Source: Euglena gracilis
Taxonomy: Eukaryota; Euglenida; Euglenophyceae; Euglenales
Direction: 5' to 3'
Length of the DNA: 64,000 nt
Assembly (NCBI GenBank): GCA_039621445.1
Contig: CP154957.1
Coordinates: 4,458,504-4,522,503 of the forward strand
Shown: one piece after another, positions 1-10,675 of the stretch
How positions within the stretch are numbered: position 1 is the stretch's first letter
How the letters are laid out: each line of letters opens with the position of its first letter
Translations under genes and position numbers: made by a program
Notes under the pieces: model-generated
Databases searched by the model: none
Seen by the model: only the letters and a program-made list of their open reading frames with translations
What the model was told of the DNA's origin: nothing

Positions 1-4
1 ATTT

Positions 5-1129
5 GTGTTACCAGTCACTCCTCGTTTTTTGTTTGATTGCACCCCGGAACAGCCACCGCCCCCTGATCTCAGGTTTTGGGTGAAGGAATTGGATGTAAAA
101 CTGCCCCCGCTTGTTGATGTCTCCAATTCTCGGACTCCTAGTTGTTGGAGGATCATGTATTTGAATTGTGGGGGTGGTTCCTCGCTTCCTGAGGTTTGTG
201 ATTTGATGTCTCTTTTGGATCCAGACTTAATTTTCCTTCAGGAATTGTGGGAGACCGACCCTCGGGACGAGATTGCTTTTCGCCGATATGTTATATTCCT
301 CAGTGCCTTCCGTGATCGTGGTCAAGGCTTGTGTATTATGGTGCATCGAAGAGTGTTGGGTCCAAATTCTGCATCGCAATCCCCCCCTCTGATTCTCCAC
401 GATTGTAGATTTTGGCTAGCTCTGGGGTTTCATGTGGGTTCTTCATCCTTTCTTTTGATAAATGTGCATCTTGACCCTTCTTTCAACATGACACAAAAGG
501 TGGAGGAAATGCATTTGATGGGTGCCTTGATTCATAAGTCCAAAGCAGGCTGTCTGGTGGCGGGTGATTTTAACATACACCGGATTGCACATTCATTGAT
601 GGAACACTCAACACTTGCTTTTGGTGTCCCGGGTTTGAGGATACCGTATCCTATGGGGCTCAACACAAATCACACACGAGCAGGTAATCGGCTTTCCGAC
701 ACAGAGATTGATTATATATATGCGAGTGATTTTTTCCCCCTCAAGTGGCATGGCCTGATTCCGGGTCCGTCTTCCATTGATTGTGTGGTTAACCACCTCA
801 TTATACCACATGTTTTTTCTAATTCTCCTTCTTGGAAGAGGTTTCAATTTGCTAATGTCCCCGCTTCAAAAATTCAACAGGTGGCAATACTCCTGTCATT
901 TTTCTGGTTTTGGTTGCGTGGTCAAGGTGCACATCCCAATTTGTGGCTGCGTGTTTACTGGTTTTTGGCTGATAGAGTTTTTGCTCCTTATGATCAACAC
1001 TCCTCGGATAAGTCTCTCATACAATTGGGGTTGGCATGTGCCGACCGCCGCTCGGGTGATCTTCTCATGCAATGGAGGAGCAAAATGTGTGGAGCATCGT
1101 TTTTTGGCTGGTTTGCAACTCAGCCATGA
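5..1129 (+). pseudogene. LINE APE-type endonuclease domain (EEP fold)
   Basis: This 374-residue frame has the exonuclease-endonuclease-phosphatase signature: RIMYLNCGG near residue 49, the metal-binding glutamate in DLIFLQELWE near residue 76, LLINVHLDP near 150, GDFNIH near 187, and an IDYIYAS strand near 237. The terminal SDH-type motif reads VNHLII, so the usual aspartate appears to be asparagine. In a live element this domain nicks target DNA to prime reverse transcription. The frame may begin upstream of the window. After about residue 300 it loses similarity and coding passes to another frame. Confidence 0.75.
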
Positions 1130-1586
1130 AGTCGCTTTGCAAATCAGCCCAACCTGCTTGACAACAAAAGTGATCAACACATGTTCCAAAAAGCCGGGGC
1201 CGTATCCCAAATTGGCTGCTGGCCGGGGGGAGGACGGGCTCCTTGGCAAGTCTTCAGAAGAGGAAATCATCAGTCAATTTAAAATGTATCATGCCAATCG
1301 GGGTTTATCCATGAATGTTGGCCATTTGTATGCAGACCTAGACGTGGTAATCTTCTATAGGATGATCCCTCTTTCTTTCATCTATTTGAGGCCCGTCGGG
1401 AAGGGTTATGGAACAATGATCTCATCAGTCGGCGCCTGCATCTCTTGGCACGGCCAATACGATGCTTTGATTCCATCCGAGGCATCACAGAGTCTCTGTG
1501 TTGCGGAGGTTCCAATGCCACTTCACTGGATTCACTCCCCATTGCAGTTCTACGTCACCTTACCTTGGCAGGCATGGTGGCTTTGA
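777..1586 (+). pseudogene. LINE linker between endonuclease and reverse transcriptase, frameshifted
   Basis: A second frame opens as the endonuclease frame degenerates. It carries CVEHRFLAGLQLSHEVALQ and KPGPYPKLAAGRGEDGLLGK, resembling the poorly conserved spacer before LINE reverse transcriptase domains. No catalytic motif is present. It is called part of the LINE only because it bridges two recognisable domains in the same orientation. Confidence 0.45.
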
Positions 1587-2365
1587 GCCATTATGTGTTT
1601 CTTCTACGGGGTCTCCCAAAGGCCCTGAGTAATGAAGTCATTCAATTGGCCATTCCCAAGGGGGGTCCACAACGTTTGTTCATTTCCTATCGGCCCATCA
1701 ACCTCGGATCCGCCATAAACCGTGTGGAGGCTGGGTCAGTTCATTTAGAGGCAAGTTTTCGCGCTGAAATGGATGGTTCTTTCACATCCAACCTCTTCTC
1801 TTATCGGAAGGAAGTGACTCCTTTTATGCTTGCCTTCGCATTGAGGTCCACAATTTTGCTGCGCTTGAAGGAAACATCCGAGGCCCACATTTTGGATGGT
1901 GCTGAATTGGGAGCATTTCATACTCCTGTTCGGGAGGATTTGGCATTGTTGGATCATATGTGGAAAGGGCAATGTGCTTTTGGTGGTTGGGCTCATCGAT
2001 TTGCACCACCCAGAGCATTTGTCTTTTTACACATGAGGGTTTGACACAACCGCTGAAGATAGGGGATGGTCTTTCACAAGGTTGCAAATTTGCCCCGACC
2101 GCTTACAACCTGATTGGCGTTGGAGGAACATAACCTTCATTAAGTCATATCAAAGTATGTTGTGTCACAACGGCTTACCCCTTTGTGAATTTATTTATAG
2201 TGACGATCGCCGTTGGGTCAGCCCTTGTGCGAATGCTTTGGCAATTGCAGCACGAGTTACAAATGCTGTCTCACAGGAAGCGTGTGCAATCAATAACTTG
2301 CAAAAATTGAAGTATGTTGCTTTGAAACGTTGTGCTGATGGTTCCATTTGTACTTTTTGAACTGA
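1445..2365 (+). pseudogene. LINE reverse transcriptase remnant
   Basis: The frame at 1445-2044 contains LAIPKGG, then YRPINLGSAI, which matches the fingers-region IPK...YRPI pattern of LINE reverse transcriptases. The frame changes near 2044. Downstream are a GLSQGCKFAP segment (the QG motif, about 2066) and EFIYSDDRRW (about 2188-2215), a YADD-type catalytic box with both aspartates kept. The first catalytic aspartate region is not convincing. Frame breaks make this a pseudogene. Confidence 0.65.
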
Positions 2366-2369
2366 AGTT

Positions 2370-2945
2370 TCCATCAATGATCAGTGGGTGCAGTCTGTGT
2401 GCGAAGTTCCTTTGATGGTGGGGTTATCAATGCAACCTGGTGCCATAAATCCTTCCCTACTCCCTAGAATCAAAATTCGCCTACAAAAATTGCGGCAACT
2501 CATAAAAAAGTTGAATCCAAATTTCCTGTTGATTTTGCGATGTACAATGGCGTATGCGATATCAATATTGGATTATTCCTCCCGGGGCTGTTTTGTTCCA
2601 TCAGCAATTTTGACAAAAGTACAACCTTTTCTTAACCAAGTGATACGTTCATGCTTTTTCCTTCCCCCCAGACACCCACCCCAATTTCACTGATGACTCT
2701 ACCAATGGTACATTTTGGTACGGGTTTTCCAAATGTGACTCATCGAGCCTGAATCCAGTTTTTTTTGTTTTTTACGAAACAATCGATGGTAGGAACAATT
2801 TGTGTAGATTTGTGATGCGTCAATCTAGGGATGATTCCGGCGTGCAGAGTGACTATGCTTTGATTCGTTCTTTATTTACCCAATTCCGGCCTCATTTTTT
2901 CCCCCATGCCTACCCAGCCTTTGCCTTTCACTTCAGCATGCTTCT
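2370..2945 (+). other. LINE thumb/linker region, fragmented frames
   Basis: The frame at 2388-2693 reads VCEVPLMVGLSMQPGAINP and KLRQLIKKLNPNFLL, then INIGLF-like residues after a frame change. This fits the thumb and linker between reverse transcriptase and RNase H in position only. A further 250 bases hold short fragments without a recognisable motif. Confidence 0.35.
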
Positions 2946-3465
2946 GTGCTATATATCACAACGGATGATGCTTCGCTAGTCTCTCCGCAGGATGATGGGT
3001 TTGATCTTCAGCGAGCGGGGTTGGGTGTTGTCATCACGGACGGCATTGTTTATCAAGAGATCTCGTGGGGGTTATGTTCCGTGGCAGCTTGTTCCACTGA
3101 TCTGGAATGGATTGGGAAGCTTTTGGCAGTTTTGGTTGGTGCGCCTTCTTCCGGGGCAGATATTATTGTTGTGTGACAACTCATCCTTACAACTTTGCGA
3201 TTTCACACAATGGGTGAAATTCTCTCCTTGGGTGGACCGTTGGGCAAAGATGATTTTTGGTTTGCCGGTTTGGGATCGTCACAGAGGGGTGGCTTCAGGC
3301 GGAACACGATTCATTTTCTCAAGGATTGGCATGTTCGTGGCAGAAACGGGCATTATTTGGCTGGTTGGGGCTCAACTCATGTGGAATCGGCTGGTTTCCC
3401 TTTGGCTGATATGCTCTCTTCTTTGGAGGACCCCCCCTTTCCTTTGTTTTGGATGGAAGGCTTGA
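2946..3465 (+). pseudogene. LINE RNase H domain remnant
   Basis: The frame at 2946-3176 starts LYITTDDASLV, giving the first acidic residue. It continues through LEWIGKLLAV (the ELLA-type glutamate helix). The third acidic site appears as CDNSS after a frameshift near 3176. A third frame (3195-3752) supplies AGWGSTHVESAGFPLADM, resembling the terminal His plus N..AD..A signature. RNase H removes RNA from the RNA-DNA hybrid. At least two frameshifts break the domain. Confidence 0.6.
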
Positions 3466-3559
3466 TCTTTTCCTTGAAGAGATTTGTGACCAAGCTCTAC
3501 GAACTGTGCACTTTCTGTGATTCTGTCGCTTACGCTACCCTGAATGCTGGTGCTTTCTG

Positions 3560-4236
3560 TTGTCTGACATTGAAAAAGTTGGTTTTATCAAGCGACGTTC
3601 CATCGGTCATGCACAAAGTGGCAGCCTATCTGCGTGTTGTGCCTTTTTGTCTCGGAGTGCTCATTACAATGTGGAATGTCGGTTTTGTCATGCCGAGGTT
3701 GGTTTTTTGCCCAGGCACATTGTTGGATGTGTGGGATTGTATGAAGTATTGATCAAGGCTTTCTCGGAGGTTCTGCAACAGTATCAACAGGATCATTGGG
3801 TTCGATACTGGAAAAGTCGGACTTGGCTGCGATTCTGCAATCTCAAAATGAGATGTGGGTCATTGCACTTCTTCCTGAAGAAAACGTCGTCCGTGTGCGT
3901 CATTTTTTTTTGAGCAGAAAGGATGGTCGGGCCTCACCAGTGTACCACATCGAGTACGCTTTTCTCCGCAAGTGTTCGTTTGGAATTGGTGCCATTGTAC
4001 TCCAGACACTATCAGTTGCCCCGCGTGGATTCTTCACAACATCAGACATCGACATTCCACTGCACACCAATTTTCGGGGGTTGGTGGGTTGGTCAAGCAA
4101 CGACGCACGGATGCCAACCGTCGTTCCTAATCCAACGGAGGCTTGCATGGATGTTGCACAATTTGGACGGTGGTCGTTTGTGTTCTTCTCGTTCTCTGTC
4201 GGTGTACCTTCCCCCCCGATGTTTGCATCCTCCTGA
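3560..4236 (+). pseudogene. LINE C-terminal zinc motif and tail
   Basis: The frame at 3560-3913 contains CRFCHAEVGFLPRHIVGC, a C-x2-C...H-x4-C motif of the kind found at the C-termini of many LINE polyproteins. The following frame (3796-4236) includes WVIALLPEENVVRVRHFF and runs to a stop near 4236, possibly the element's last coding stretch. There is no hit I can name beyond the zinc motif. Confidence 0.5.
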
Positions 4237-4650
4237 CCTATTTGATGTAAGGGTCTTTGCTTGTGATGTTAACCATTGTTATGTCATCTCAAACCATCCT
4301 GGGAGAGGCCCTGCATGCGTGCTGTGTGATTGCAACATAGCAGCTCCCTCGTATTGGCACCTCCATCGATCCTATTCCGAAGGTGCGCTGTACATCTCGG
4401 CAGACTTCGGCTCATCGCCCCTCTAACTTCCAACACAACGCTTCGATCAGGGTGCTACACTTCACGTGTTCTTGTGTATGTCTGTAGCTCATGTATCCTC
4501 TTCCCCCCATACACATCTACCATCGCTATGTCAAGCACCAAGGGCATTCCACTTGCTCATTAATCTCTGCCATGGTGTGCTATTCACACTGCAATGTACA
4601 CTGTGCAATGTGATTTTATCAATATTATCGTTTTGGTTGGTGCTGCCCCC
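4237..4650. other. Unassigned sequence between LINE and minisatellite
   Basis: Two short overlapping frames occur (3923-4426, 4330-4563) but neither shows a motif or strong codon bias. It may be LINE 3' untranslated sequence. No poly(A) run is present. Confidence 0.3.
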
Positions 4651-4653
4651 TTT

Positions 4654-5285
4654 TCACCCTGGTCCGACGGGAGTGGTTGTGCTGTTGGGGTTGCCCCTTT
4701 CCGCTCGCGTCTGGTAGGGCTACGCGTGTGCTCGTGTTGTTCGCGCTGCCCCCTTCCCGCTCTCGCATGGTAGGGCTGAGCGTGTGCTTGTGTTGTTCGT
4801 GCTGTCCCCCTTCCCGCTCTCGTCCGGTAGGGCTGAGCGTGTGCTTGTGTTGTTCGTGCTACCCCCTTCCCGCTCTCGTCTGGTAGGGCTGAGTGTGTGC
4901 TTGTGTTGTTCGTGCTACCCCCTTCCCGCTCTCGTCCGGTAGGGCTGAGCGTGTGCTCGTGTTGTTCGTGCTACCCTTCCCGCTCTCGTCCGGTAGGGCT
5001 GAGCGTGTGCTCGTGTTGTTCGTGCTGCCCCCTTCCCGCTCTCGTCCGGTAGGGCTGAGCGTGTGCTCGTGTTGTTCGCGCTGCCCCCTTCCCGCTCTCG
5101 TCCGGTAGGGCTGAGCGTGTGCTCGTGTTGTTCGTGCTGCCCCCTTCCCGCTCTCGTCCGGTAGGGCTGAGCGTGTGCTCGTGTTGTTCGTGTTGCCCCC
5201 TTTCCGCTCTTGTCCGGTAGGGCTGAGCATGTGCTTGTGTTGTTAGTGCTGTCCCCCTTCCCGCTCTCATCTGGTTGCTTGTGTG
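4654..5285. repeat. 57-bp minisatellite, about ten copies
   Basis: The unit contains GTAGGGCTGAGCGTGTGC followed by a CCCCCTTCCCGCTCTCGTCC block, and recurs with a period of 56-57 bp (for example near 4714, 4771, 4828 and 4885). Copies differ by a few substitutions and one short copy near 4975. Reading frames across it are repeat artefacts. Confidence 0.9.
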
Positions 5286-6094
5286 GTTAGTGCAACGTCC
5301 TTCCCCTGATGTCTTGTTATATGCCAATGATACTCCCTTGAATTGAAATTTTATTTTATTTTATTTTATTTTATTCATTCTCCTCCCTTCCCGCAATAAA
5401 TGCTAATTAAGCCCCTTTCGCGTTGCCTGTACCCGCCCAGGCTCACCAAACCAAAACCAAACCAAACCGGATCCTATAAACCCCGGGGGGGTTTATAAGT
5501 GGGGGGGGTTATGGGAGACAGTGGCGGTATACACCCCTCCCAAATAACACCCCCCCCTCTGGGGCCGATTTCGAGCGCCTAAATAACACACACCCCTATT
5601 TTCCTTTGGTTTTCTGTATAAAATAACCCCCCCCAAATACACCAAACACACCCCCCTGGGGCCCCAGCTCAGGTGCCCAAATGACACACCGGGGGGGGGG
5701 GGTTGTTATTTTGGGGGGGTTACCAAAATTCTTTTTTCAGACATTGACCTCAGACGACAGCCACCTTCTTCCCCGGTATTTTTTTCATGCACAATGTTAT
5801 CCCTCCCTCCTGGAAGCTGCAGTGCTCAAGGAACTGTTGGTATAGATTTATAGAACGGCACGTTGTTGTCAACACGACACATCTCTAGTATGTGTCTCCT
5901 TCAAAACAAAAACCTTGCAATGTTTGTTTTTTGCAGTGTTTTTTTCTCCAAGTCAATGTGCCTCCCTTAGTCAATTTTTCCGATTATAATTGAGAAGCAC
6001 CAACTTTGTTGTTCCTGTTCTCTGTCCCAGAATCTGGTCTAATGATCTGCTCTTACTAGTGGAAGAAAAAAATGATGGAAGTGAAAATTACGGA
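5286..6094. other. Non-coding: (TTTTA)n run and G/C-tract foldback sequence
   Basis: A TTTTA pentamer run lies at about 5349-5376. From 5460 to 5720 alternating G and C homopolymers sit next to TATAAACCCC/GGGGTTTATA and AATAACACCCC motifs, forming imperfect inverted repeats like the termini of the small elements elsewhere in this window. The remaining 350 bases are featureless. Confidence 0.5.
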
Positions 6095-6097
6095 GGA

Positions 6098-7198
6098 AAA
6101 TATCAGTGGAAAAGTTTGAGAAAATCTCTGTTTTAAAGTTTTAATTTCGGAGATTTTAATTGGCATGAATTTTCATGCCTCCCACCCCCTTGTCCAACGA
6201 CCGGGGTTGTCCAATGACCAACCAACCCCCAGTCAGATGCGATCTTGTCGTATACAATGGTGATTCAATAATTTTAGAAAGATTTTTGTGATTCAATTTC
6301 GCTTTTTTTTTGCATTTGCTTATTTCAGAGAAGCTTATTTGTAATTTCTTGAGATGACCACCATAGAATGGCTAAATATGCCCCAAAATGGCTTAAAAGA
6401 AGTCCAATAGCTTCAAAAAAAGGCAACAAATCGCCCAAAATAATTAAAATGGACGCCAGTGTGCGGAATTGTGAAAAATGGCCGAAAGTCACTAAAAATT
6501 GACCAAAACTAACCCAAAAAAGGTCAAAAATCACCCAATGACGGAAAAATGGCAAAAAGTGCTCCAAAATGTTCAAAATGACCACAACTGGCCAAAAAAA
6601 AATAGTCAAAAACAAGTGCAAAAATTGCCATAGACCCCCACCTGTGTCTAATTTTTCGCCATTTTGGGGTCCACTGCCTTGTCTAACAACCATCCTACGA
6701 CCACCTTCCAGTCGCAGGTTGCAGGTTGGGGGGGTGTTACGACCCCCCCCCCCCCCGGTCGCTGCAAAAACCTGGTCTTACGACAAAGGGGGAGTACGTC
6801 CCTCCCTTTGTCCAACGACAACTGATGTTCATCTCCAACCGGGGGGGGGGGGGTAAATGAAAAAGCCAATGTTTGTCGGGGGTGAGGACCCTGTCAAGCC
6901 AAACACAATTCGCAAAGCACAGCAAAAAAAAACATCAAAACACACAGAAGAGGTTGCCCAAACAGCGGCAGCTCCGGTGTGTTCTGGTGAAAGGTACACG
7001 ATGGTGTGAGGAAAACATTGACATTCATTGAAATCAATGGAATTTAAATGAAAATTTTTCCTAACCTGCACCCTGTGACCAGGGGGGTGGTTGTAAGTGA
7101 GGAGTGGTCAAATGACAAGGGGGGGGTACCAATTAAAATCAAAGAAATTAAAATTTCAGCGTAGAGATTTTCTCAAACTTTTCCCCGTGATATTTTTT
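6098..7198. mobile_element. Inverted-repeat element, about 1.1 kb, unclassified
   Basis: The left arm (about 6110-6200) carries GAAAAGTTTGAGAAAATCTC, a TTTTAATTTC...GATTTTAATTGG block, then CCCCTTGTCCAACGACC. The reverse complement of 7095-7190 carries the same blocks in the same order. The interior holds degenerate AAAATGGCC-type repeats and several TTGTCCAACGAC motifs beside G/C homopolymers. No protein-coding frame is credible. No clear target duplication was found, so the outer limits are approximate. Confidence 0.55.
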
Positions 7199-7805
7199 CA
7201 GATCATTGTGGCCTTGATTTTTTTGCTTTTATCAAGAGTTTTCTTAATGGAAACATCAACATTTTTTGGCCATCTTTTTGTCCCATTTTCAGCAACTTTT
7301 TGCCGATTGTCACAATCTCACCAATTTTAGTCATTCTGGCCAATTTGGCCTTTTTTTTTGCAGTTATTGGCTTTTTTCCTGCCATTTTTAGGCATGTTCA
7401 GCCAATTTATGGCAATCATCTCAAATCAATCAGTCAATCAAAATTGCAAAAAAAATTGAAACAAGCAAATGCAAAAAAGCGAAGTTAAATTATACAATTC
7501 TTCCCACAATTGGTGTTTGTTTACACGCTTGGTTTTGGACAAGGGGAGCGGGAGATGACCCCGGGGCACTTTTTCCTGGGCCTAAACCCACCCACCCACA
7601 ATTCCCCATCCCCCGGGCTCAACCCACCCACCCACCCACCCACCCACCCATCCAAAGTCAGCTAAAAACCCTTGAAAATTCTCGAACCTGGCCTTCGGCT
7701 TGGCCTGGGGGGGGGGGGGCGCATCAGGTGTTAAATGAATTAATGGCCCCATCCCCAGTGCAGGGCGGGGGGGGGGGGGGGAGAGGTAAAAATTGAGCTG
7801 AACCC
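7199..7805. repeat. TTGGCC-rich T-tracts and (CCCA)n run
   Basis: The stretch 7205-7480 has spaced TTTTTGGCC motifs, the complement of the AAAATGGCC array at 6360-6640. Between 7586 and 7655 lies a CCCA tetranucleotide run, and G homopolymers occur at about 7705-7780. No gene is evident. Confidence 0.5.
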
Positions 7806-7821
7806 ATGGATGGGGTGTCAG

Positions 7822-7925
7822 AGGGGACTGCCACCGACCTCCTGTCCGGGAGGGCCGCGGATTGCATCTTTCTTGCTAAGCTCATCCCCGTGGTGGCTAC
7901 TGGCCAGGCTTTTCCAACAGGATTT
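7822..7925 (+). CDS. Candidate exon, unknown protein
   Basis: The open frame reads GTATDLLSGRAADCIFLAKL and continues to GQAFPTG with mostly G/C-ending codons, unlike the surrounding repeats. A possible acceptor (GTCAG) lies just upstream and the frame loses coding character at the poly-C tract near 7930. The frame stays open from an ATG at 7806 to a stop at 8000. Family unknown. It is the first of a series of plus-strand exon-like islands reaching to 28.8 kb. Confidence 0.4.
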
Positions 7926-8217
7926 CCTCCGCCCCCCCCCAGAAAGGAAAGTGCTGGCTTCGTTGAGCTTTTAAACAGTGTGTCCTCCCTGCCCAAGTAG
8001 GGAGGGAATGAGTTGTGTTGGGCCAAGGAAAATGGCGACGAGCTGCCTCTGCTCTGCTCCTCCGCTTTTCTTCCCAGGGGCGTGTTTTAATTGTTCAAGG
8101 TGAGCGTTTGCGACTCCAGGGTGACACGCAGGCTGCACGGAACTGCAGCGGAAAAACCTTCTTCCTTGCAATGAGTTTTCCTTTCCAGCAGGTCTGGCCA
8201 GATTACTGCTTTCAAAC

Positions 8218-8478
8218 CAGGGATTTTTTTAAGTTTGGACTCCGGGGGGGGGTAGGGTGGGTGGGTCCGGCCGAGCCCCCCCCCCCCCGGGGGGTCCCCC
8301 CAGAGGGGGGTGGGATATACTTTTTCGGCGCCACAGGCGCCGAAAAAAAGCTATTTTTAGCACTTTTCGCGATTTTTCGGCCATTTTTTTGTGGGTCCCC
8401 CAAGGCCCCCCCGGGGGGGGCCCCCCCGGGGGGTGGGTGGGGACCCCCCTCCCCCCCCCGGTCTTTAAAAAACCCCTG
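8218..8478. mobile_element. hAT-type non-autonomous element, family A copy 1
   Basis: 261 bp. Ends are CAGGGATTTTTTTAAG and the complement of CAGGGGTTTTTTAAAGACC. A perfect 8-bp target duplication TTTCAAAC flanks it (8210-8217 and 8479-8486). The interior has a GGCGCC palindrome, GCTATTTTTAGCACTTTTCG and long G/C tracts. CAGGG termini with 8-bp duplications are the hAT hallmark. No transposase is encoded. Confidence 0.9.
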
Positions 8479-8532
8479 TTTCAAACCTTTGGGGTTGAAT
8501 GCCGCAGTCCGCTGCAGTTTTTGTGGGGGGCG

Positions 8533-8790
8533 GGTTTTAAAAGGAGCCTGCGGCAGACAGCACCACCCAAGGCAGCACCGGGGTCAGCCCCCGACACAAG
8601 GCCCGGAGCGTGGCCCCCTCCAGCGCCCTGGGATGCCCAATGAATGGGCCCAGGTTGTGTGCCCACGCCTGCATTCCGGCCTCCCAGCTTCCACCGCATT
8701 ACGGCTGGCGGCCGACAGCCAGCTGCGTCTGTCACCCATGAAACTCCACAAATGTACAGTGGCCAGCGCCTGCCACACAGTCCATCCTCT
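8533..8790 (+). CDS. Candidate exon, unknown protein
   Basis: The plus frame here reads GMPNEWAQVVCPRLHSGLP then ALRLAADSQLRLSPMKLHKC, with mostly G/C third positions. It sits immediately downstream of the hAT copy. Splice limits are uncertain. The minus strand is also open, so orientation rests on codon bias and on the other plus-strand islands. Not recognised. Confidence 0.3.
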
Positions 8791-9110
8791 CTTCTCTGTG
8801 TTGGGTCAAGTGAATTTCATATATTTCCCAAGCAATCCACCAGTTTGGAAAAGTGGGATCTTTCGGGATTAAGCAGGACAAAAAAAATTCTTTTTCAATT
8901 GCAAATTCTACATAAAGTATCATCAAAATGATCCTAAAATGCTTTTAAAACAGAAACAAATGTCTAAAATGATTTTCTGGGTGTTTGTTTTTTGTATTTC
9001 ACTGTATTTCACTATTATCATCTGTCCATATTATTCCCTCGGAAATGTCACAGTCCTCCACAAAACTGAAATTGAGAAATTGGGCTCATTTTTATCCCAG
9101 ATGTTGAGAT
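8791..9110. other. No feature seen
   Basis: AT-rich sequence with scattered T-runs, without a convincing exon or repeat. Confidence 0.4.
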
Positions 9111-9345
9111 TTTTCTGGCTCATCTGGCTCATGTTGTCACTTTTGGCCACTTTTGTCCCCTTTTGGCCCATTTGTCACCATAATTCACCCATTTTGACCC
9201 ATTTTGACCATTTTGGCCGTTTTAGGCCATTTTGGTCACGTTTGGCTGCTCTTGATTTCAAAAGCAACAGAAGATGTTTTAAGTGGCCTGAAAGTGGCCA
9301 GAAGTGGGTAAAAATGGCCAAAAGCAGCGAAAAGTGGCCAAAAGG
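9110..9345. repeat. Inverted arrays of TTTTGGCC / GGCCAAAA motifs
   Basis: The left half has repeated TTTTGGCCACTTTTG-like motifs. The right half has AAAAATGGCCAAAAGC and AAAGTGGCCAAAAGGC, the complementary type. The two halves can fold back imperfectly across about 230 bp. Similar arrays occur at 6360-6640, 7205-7480 and 12630-12780. Confidence 0.6.
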
Positions 9346-9424
9346 CGGCAACAGTGGATTGTGTGGTTGTGATATGACCTACAGCCAACTATTTTGCCGA
9401 CCGCAGCCGACCGCGGGCTAAAAT

Positions 9425-9510
9425 TTGGAATCTGTCATAGGTGCTTGATTAGGGGGGGGGGGGTTCAATTAGGGGGGGGGCCGTCAATTAGGGGGGTTTC
9501 TTGTTCACCA
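9425..9510. repeat. Three CAATTA plus G-tract repeats
   Basis: Consecutive ATTAGGGGGG runs separated by TTCAATTA and CCGTCAATTA form a short tandem array. Confidence 0.6.
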
Positions 9511-9582
9511 ACAGGAATTCATTTGGGACGTCTTCACGTGTGGCAGCACGTCTACCCCACAATTTCAGGAATGTCCCAGATT

Positions 9583-9735
9583 TAGGTTTTGTGGCCACTA
9601 TTTTTAGGTCCGGTGGACACTATTTTTAGGTTCAGTGGTCACTATTTTTAGGTTCTCTGGCCTGAATTTTAGATTCGCTGGCCCTCATTTTAAGCCCTTT
9701 GGCCACGATTCTCAGGCATGGTGGCCAACATTTCA
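9583..9735. repeat. 22-bp degenerate tandem repeat, about seven copies
   Basis: The unit AGGTTCAGTGGTCACTATTT plus TT recurs every 22 bp with increasing divergence toward the right end. Confidence 0.75.
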
Positions 9736-9739
9736 GCCG

Positions 9740-10255
9740 TTAGCTGTAGTTCCACACCTTCCACACCTTTCTGCCTCTGATCTATGCAGCGGTGCCCCTT
9801 GGGATTTTCACCGTCTGTTCTTTTTTTCCAGAAAAGATGAAAAGTTCATTTTTTGACTAGTTGCGAAGGTGTTTCTCAAGCACAGTGATGTCGGAAAAGG
9901 CATTATGTCTTCTTCCATGTCTCTTGGGTGACTTGCATGGGTGTGTCACCACCCCTGGGGCCCCCCAGGGTTAACCACCCACCCACCCACCCACCCACCC
10001 ACCCACCCACCCACCTGAAAACCATCCAAATCAGCCGAAAACCATTGAAAAAATTTCTGGCTTATCCTTCAGCTGGGCCAAAGACAAACCCATCATGCAC
10101 CTTATCCCTGGGGGAGGGGGGTCCAGAGGCTCTAACCCACCCACCCACTCTCAGCCCCCCCCCCAGGGTTCGTGGATGAATGGGTTTTTGAAAAAGTGGT
10201 TTGGTGAGTTTGGGCCCGGGGGGAAAGTGCCCCCCCCCCCCGGGAGGTCAACAAG
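9740..10255. other. Non-coding with (CCCA)n run
   Basis: A CCCA tetranucleotide run spans about 9973-10015, with shorter runs near 10135 and G/C homopolymers at 10150-10245. No coding signal precedes the exon at 10261. Confidence 0.5.
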
Positions 10256-10260
10256 TAAAT

Positions 10261-10400
10261 CTATGGTGTGCGTGCTGGCGCTGCCACAGGTGCTCCTGCA
10301 GCTGCGCCTACCTGAAGACCTGGACCTGGACCTGGAAGAGCAGGAGAACCCCCAGCAGCTGCGCCAGTTGATGCAGACCTTCCTGTTCGAGGCTGTGCAT
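10261..10400 (+). CDS. Candidate exon, leucine/acidic-rich segment
   Basis: The frame reads MVCVLALPQVLLQLRLPEDL then DLDLEEQENPQQLRQLMQTF and LFEAVHG, with nearly every codon ending in G or C. An ATG opens it at 10261, or an acceptor CCACAG sits at about 10293. The frame hits a stop at 10410, shortly after codon bias vanishes. Repeated LD and EQ pairs suggest a helical segment. No family recognised. Confidence 0.5.
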
Positions 10401-10675
10401 GGCATTTTTTGACGTCGCAAAACCTGAAAGTGCCCCAGGAGGCTCTGCTGGCTGGACACCATGTGCAAAAAAAAGGAGGGAAATGGCCACAAAGTATGGG
10501 GATGGCACCAGGCATTCATTAAGCCGGACCCCACAACAAATGAGGTCTTTCTGGCCTTTTTAAATATTTTTGGAGATATTATGTTTTTTTGCTTGCTTTT
10601 TGACAAACACAAATGAAATATTCCACTTATATTTTGTGCATGTGGTGGGTATTTGGTGTGTTAGTGACGTTGGTG

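Larger units (their letters stand above)
1..4420 (+). mobile_element. Decayed LINE-type non-LTR retrotransposon, 5' end outside window
   Basis: Successive reading-frame fragments on the plus strand spell the order endonuclease, reverse transcriptase, RNase H, zinc motif. That order is seen in RNase H-bearing LINE clades such as I, R1-like and Tad. The frame changes several times (near 880-1450, 2044, 2700-2950 and 3176), so the copy cannot make one polyprotein. No poly(A) tail or target duplication is visible. The left end lies beyond the window and the right end is taken as the last open stretch before the minisatellite. Clade placement is inferred from domain order only. Confidence 0.8.

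Noticed and set aside
4859-5327. Minus-strand 118-123 residue frames with repeated NNTSTRSALPDESGKG
   Set aside because: Translation of the 57-bp minisatellite; 57 is divisible by three so the frame stays open.
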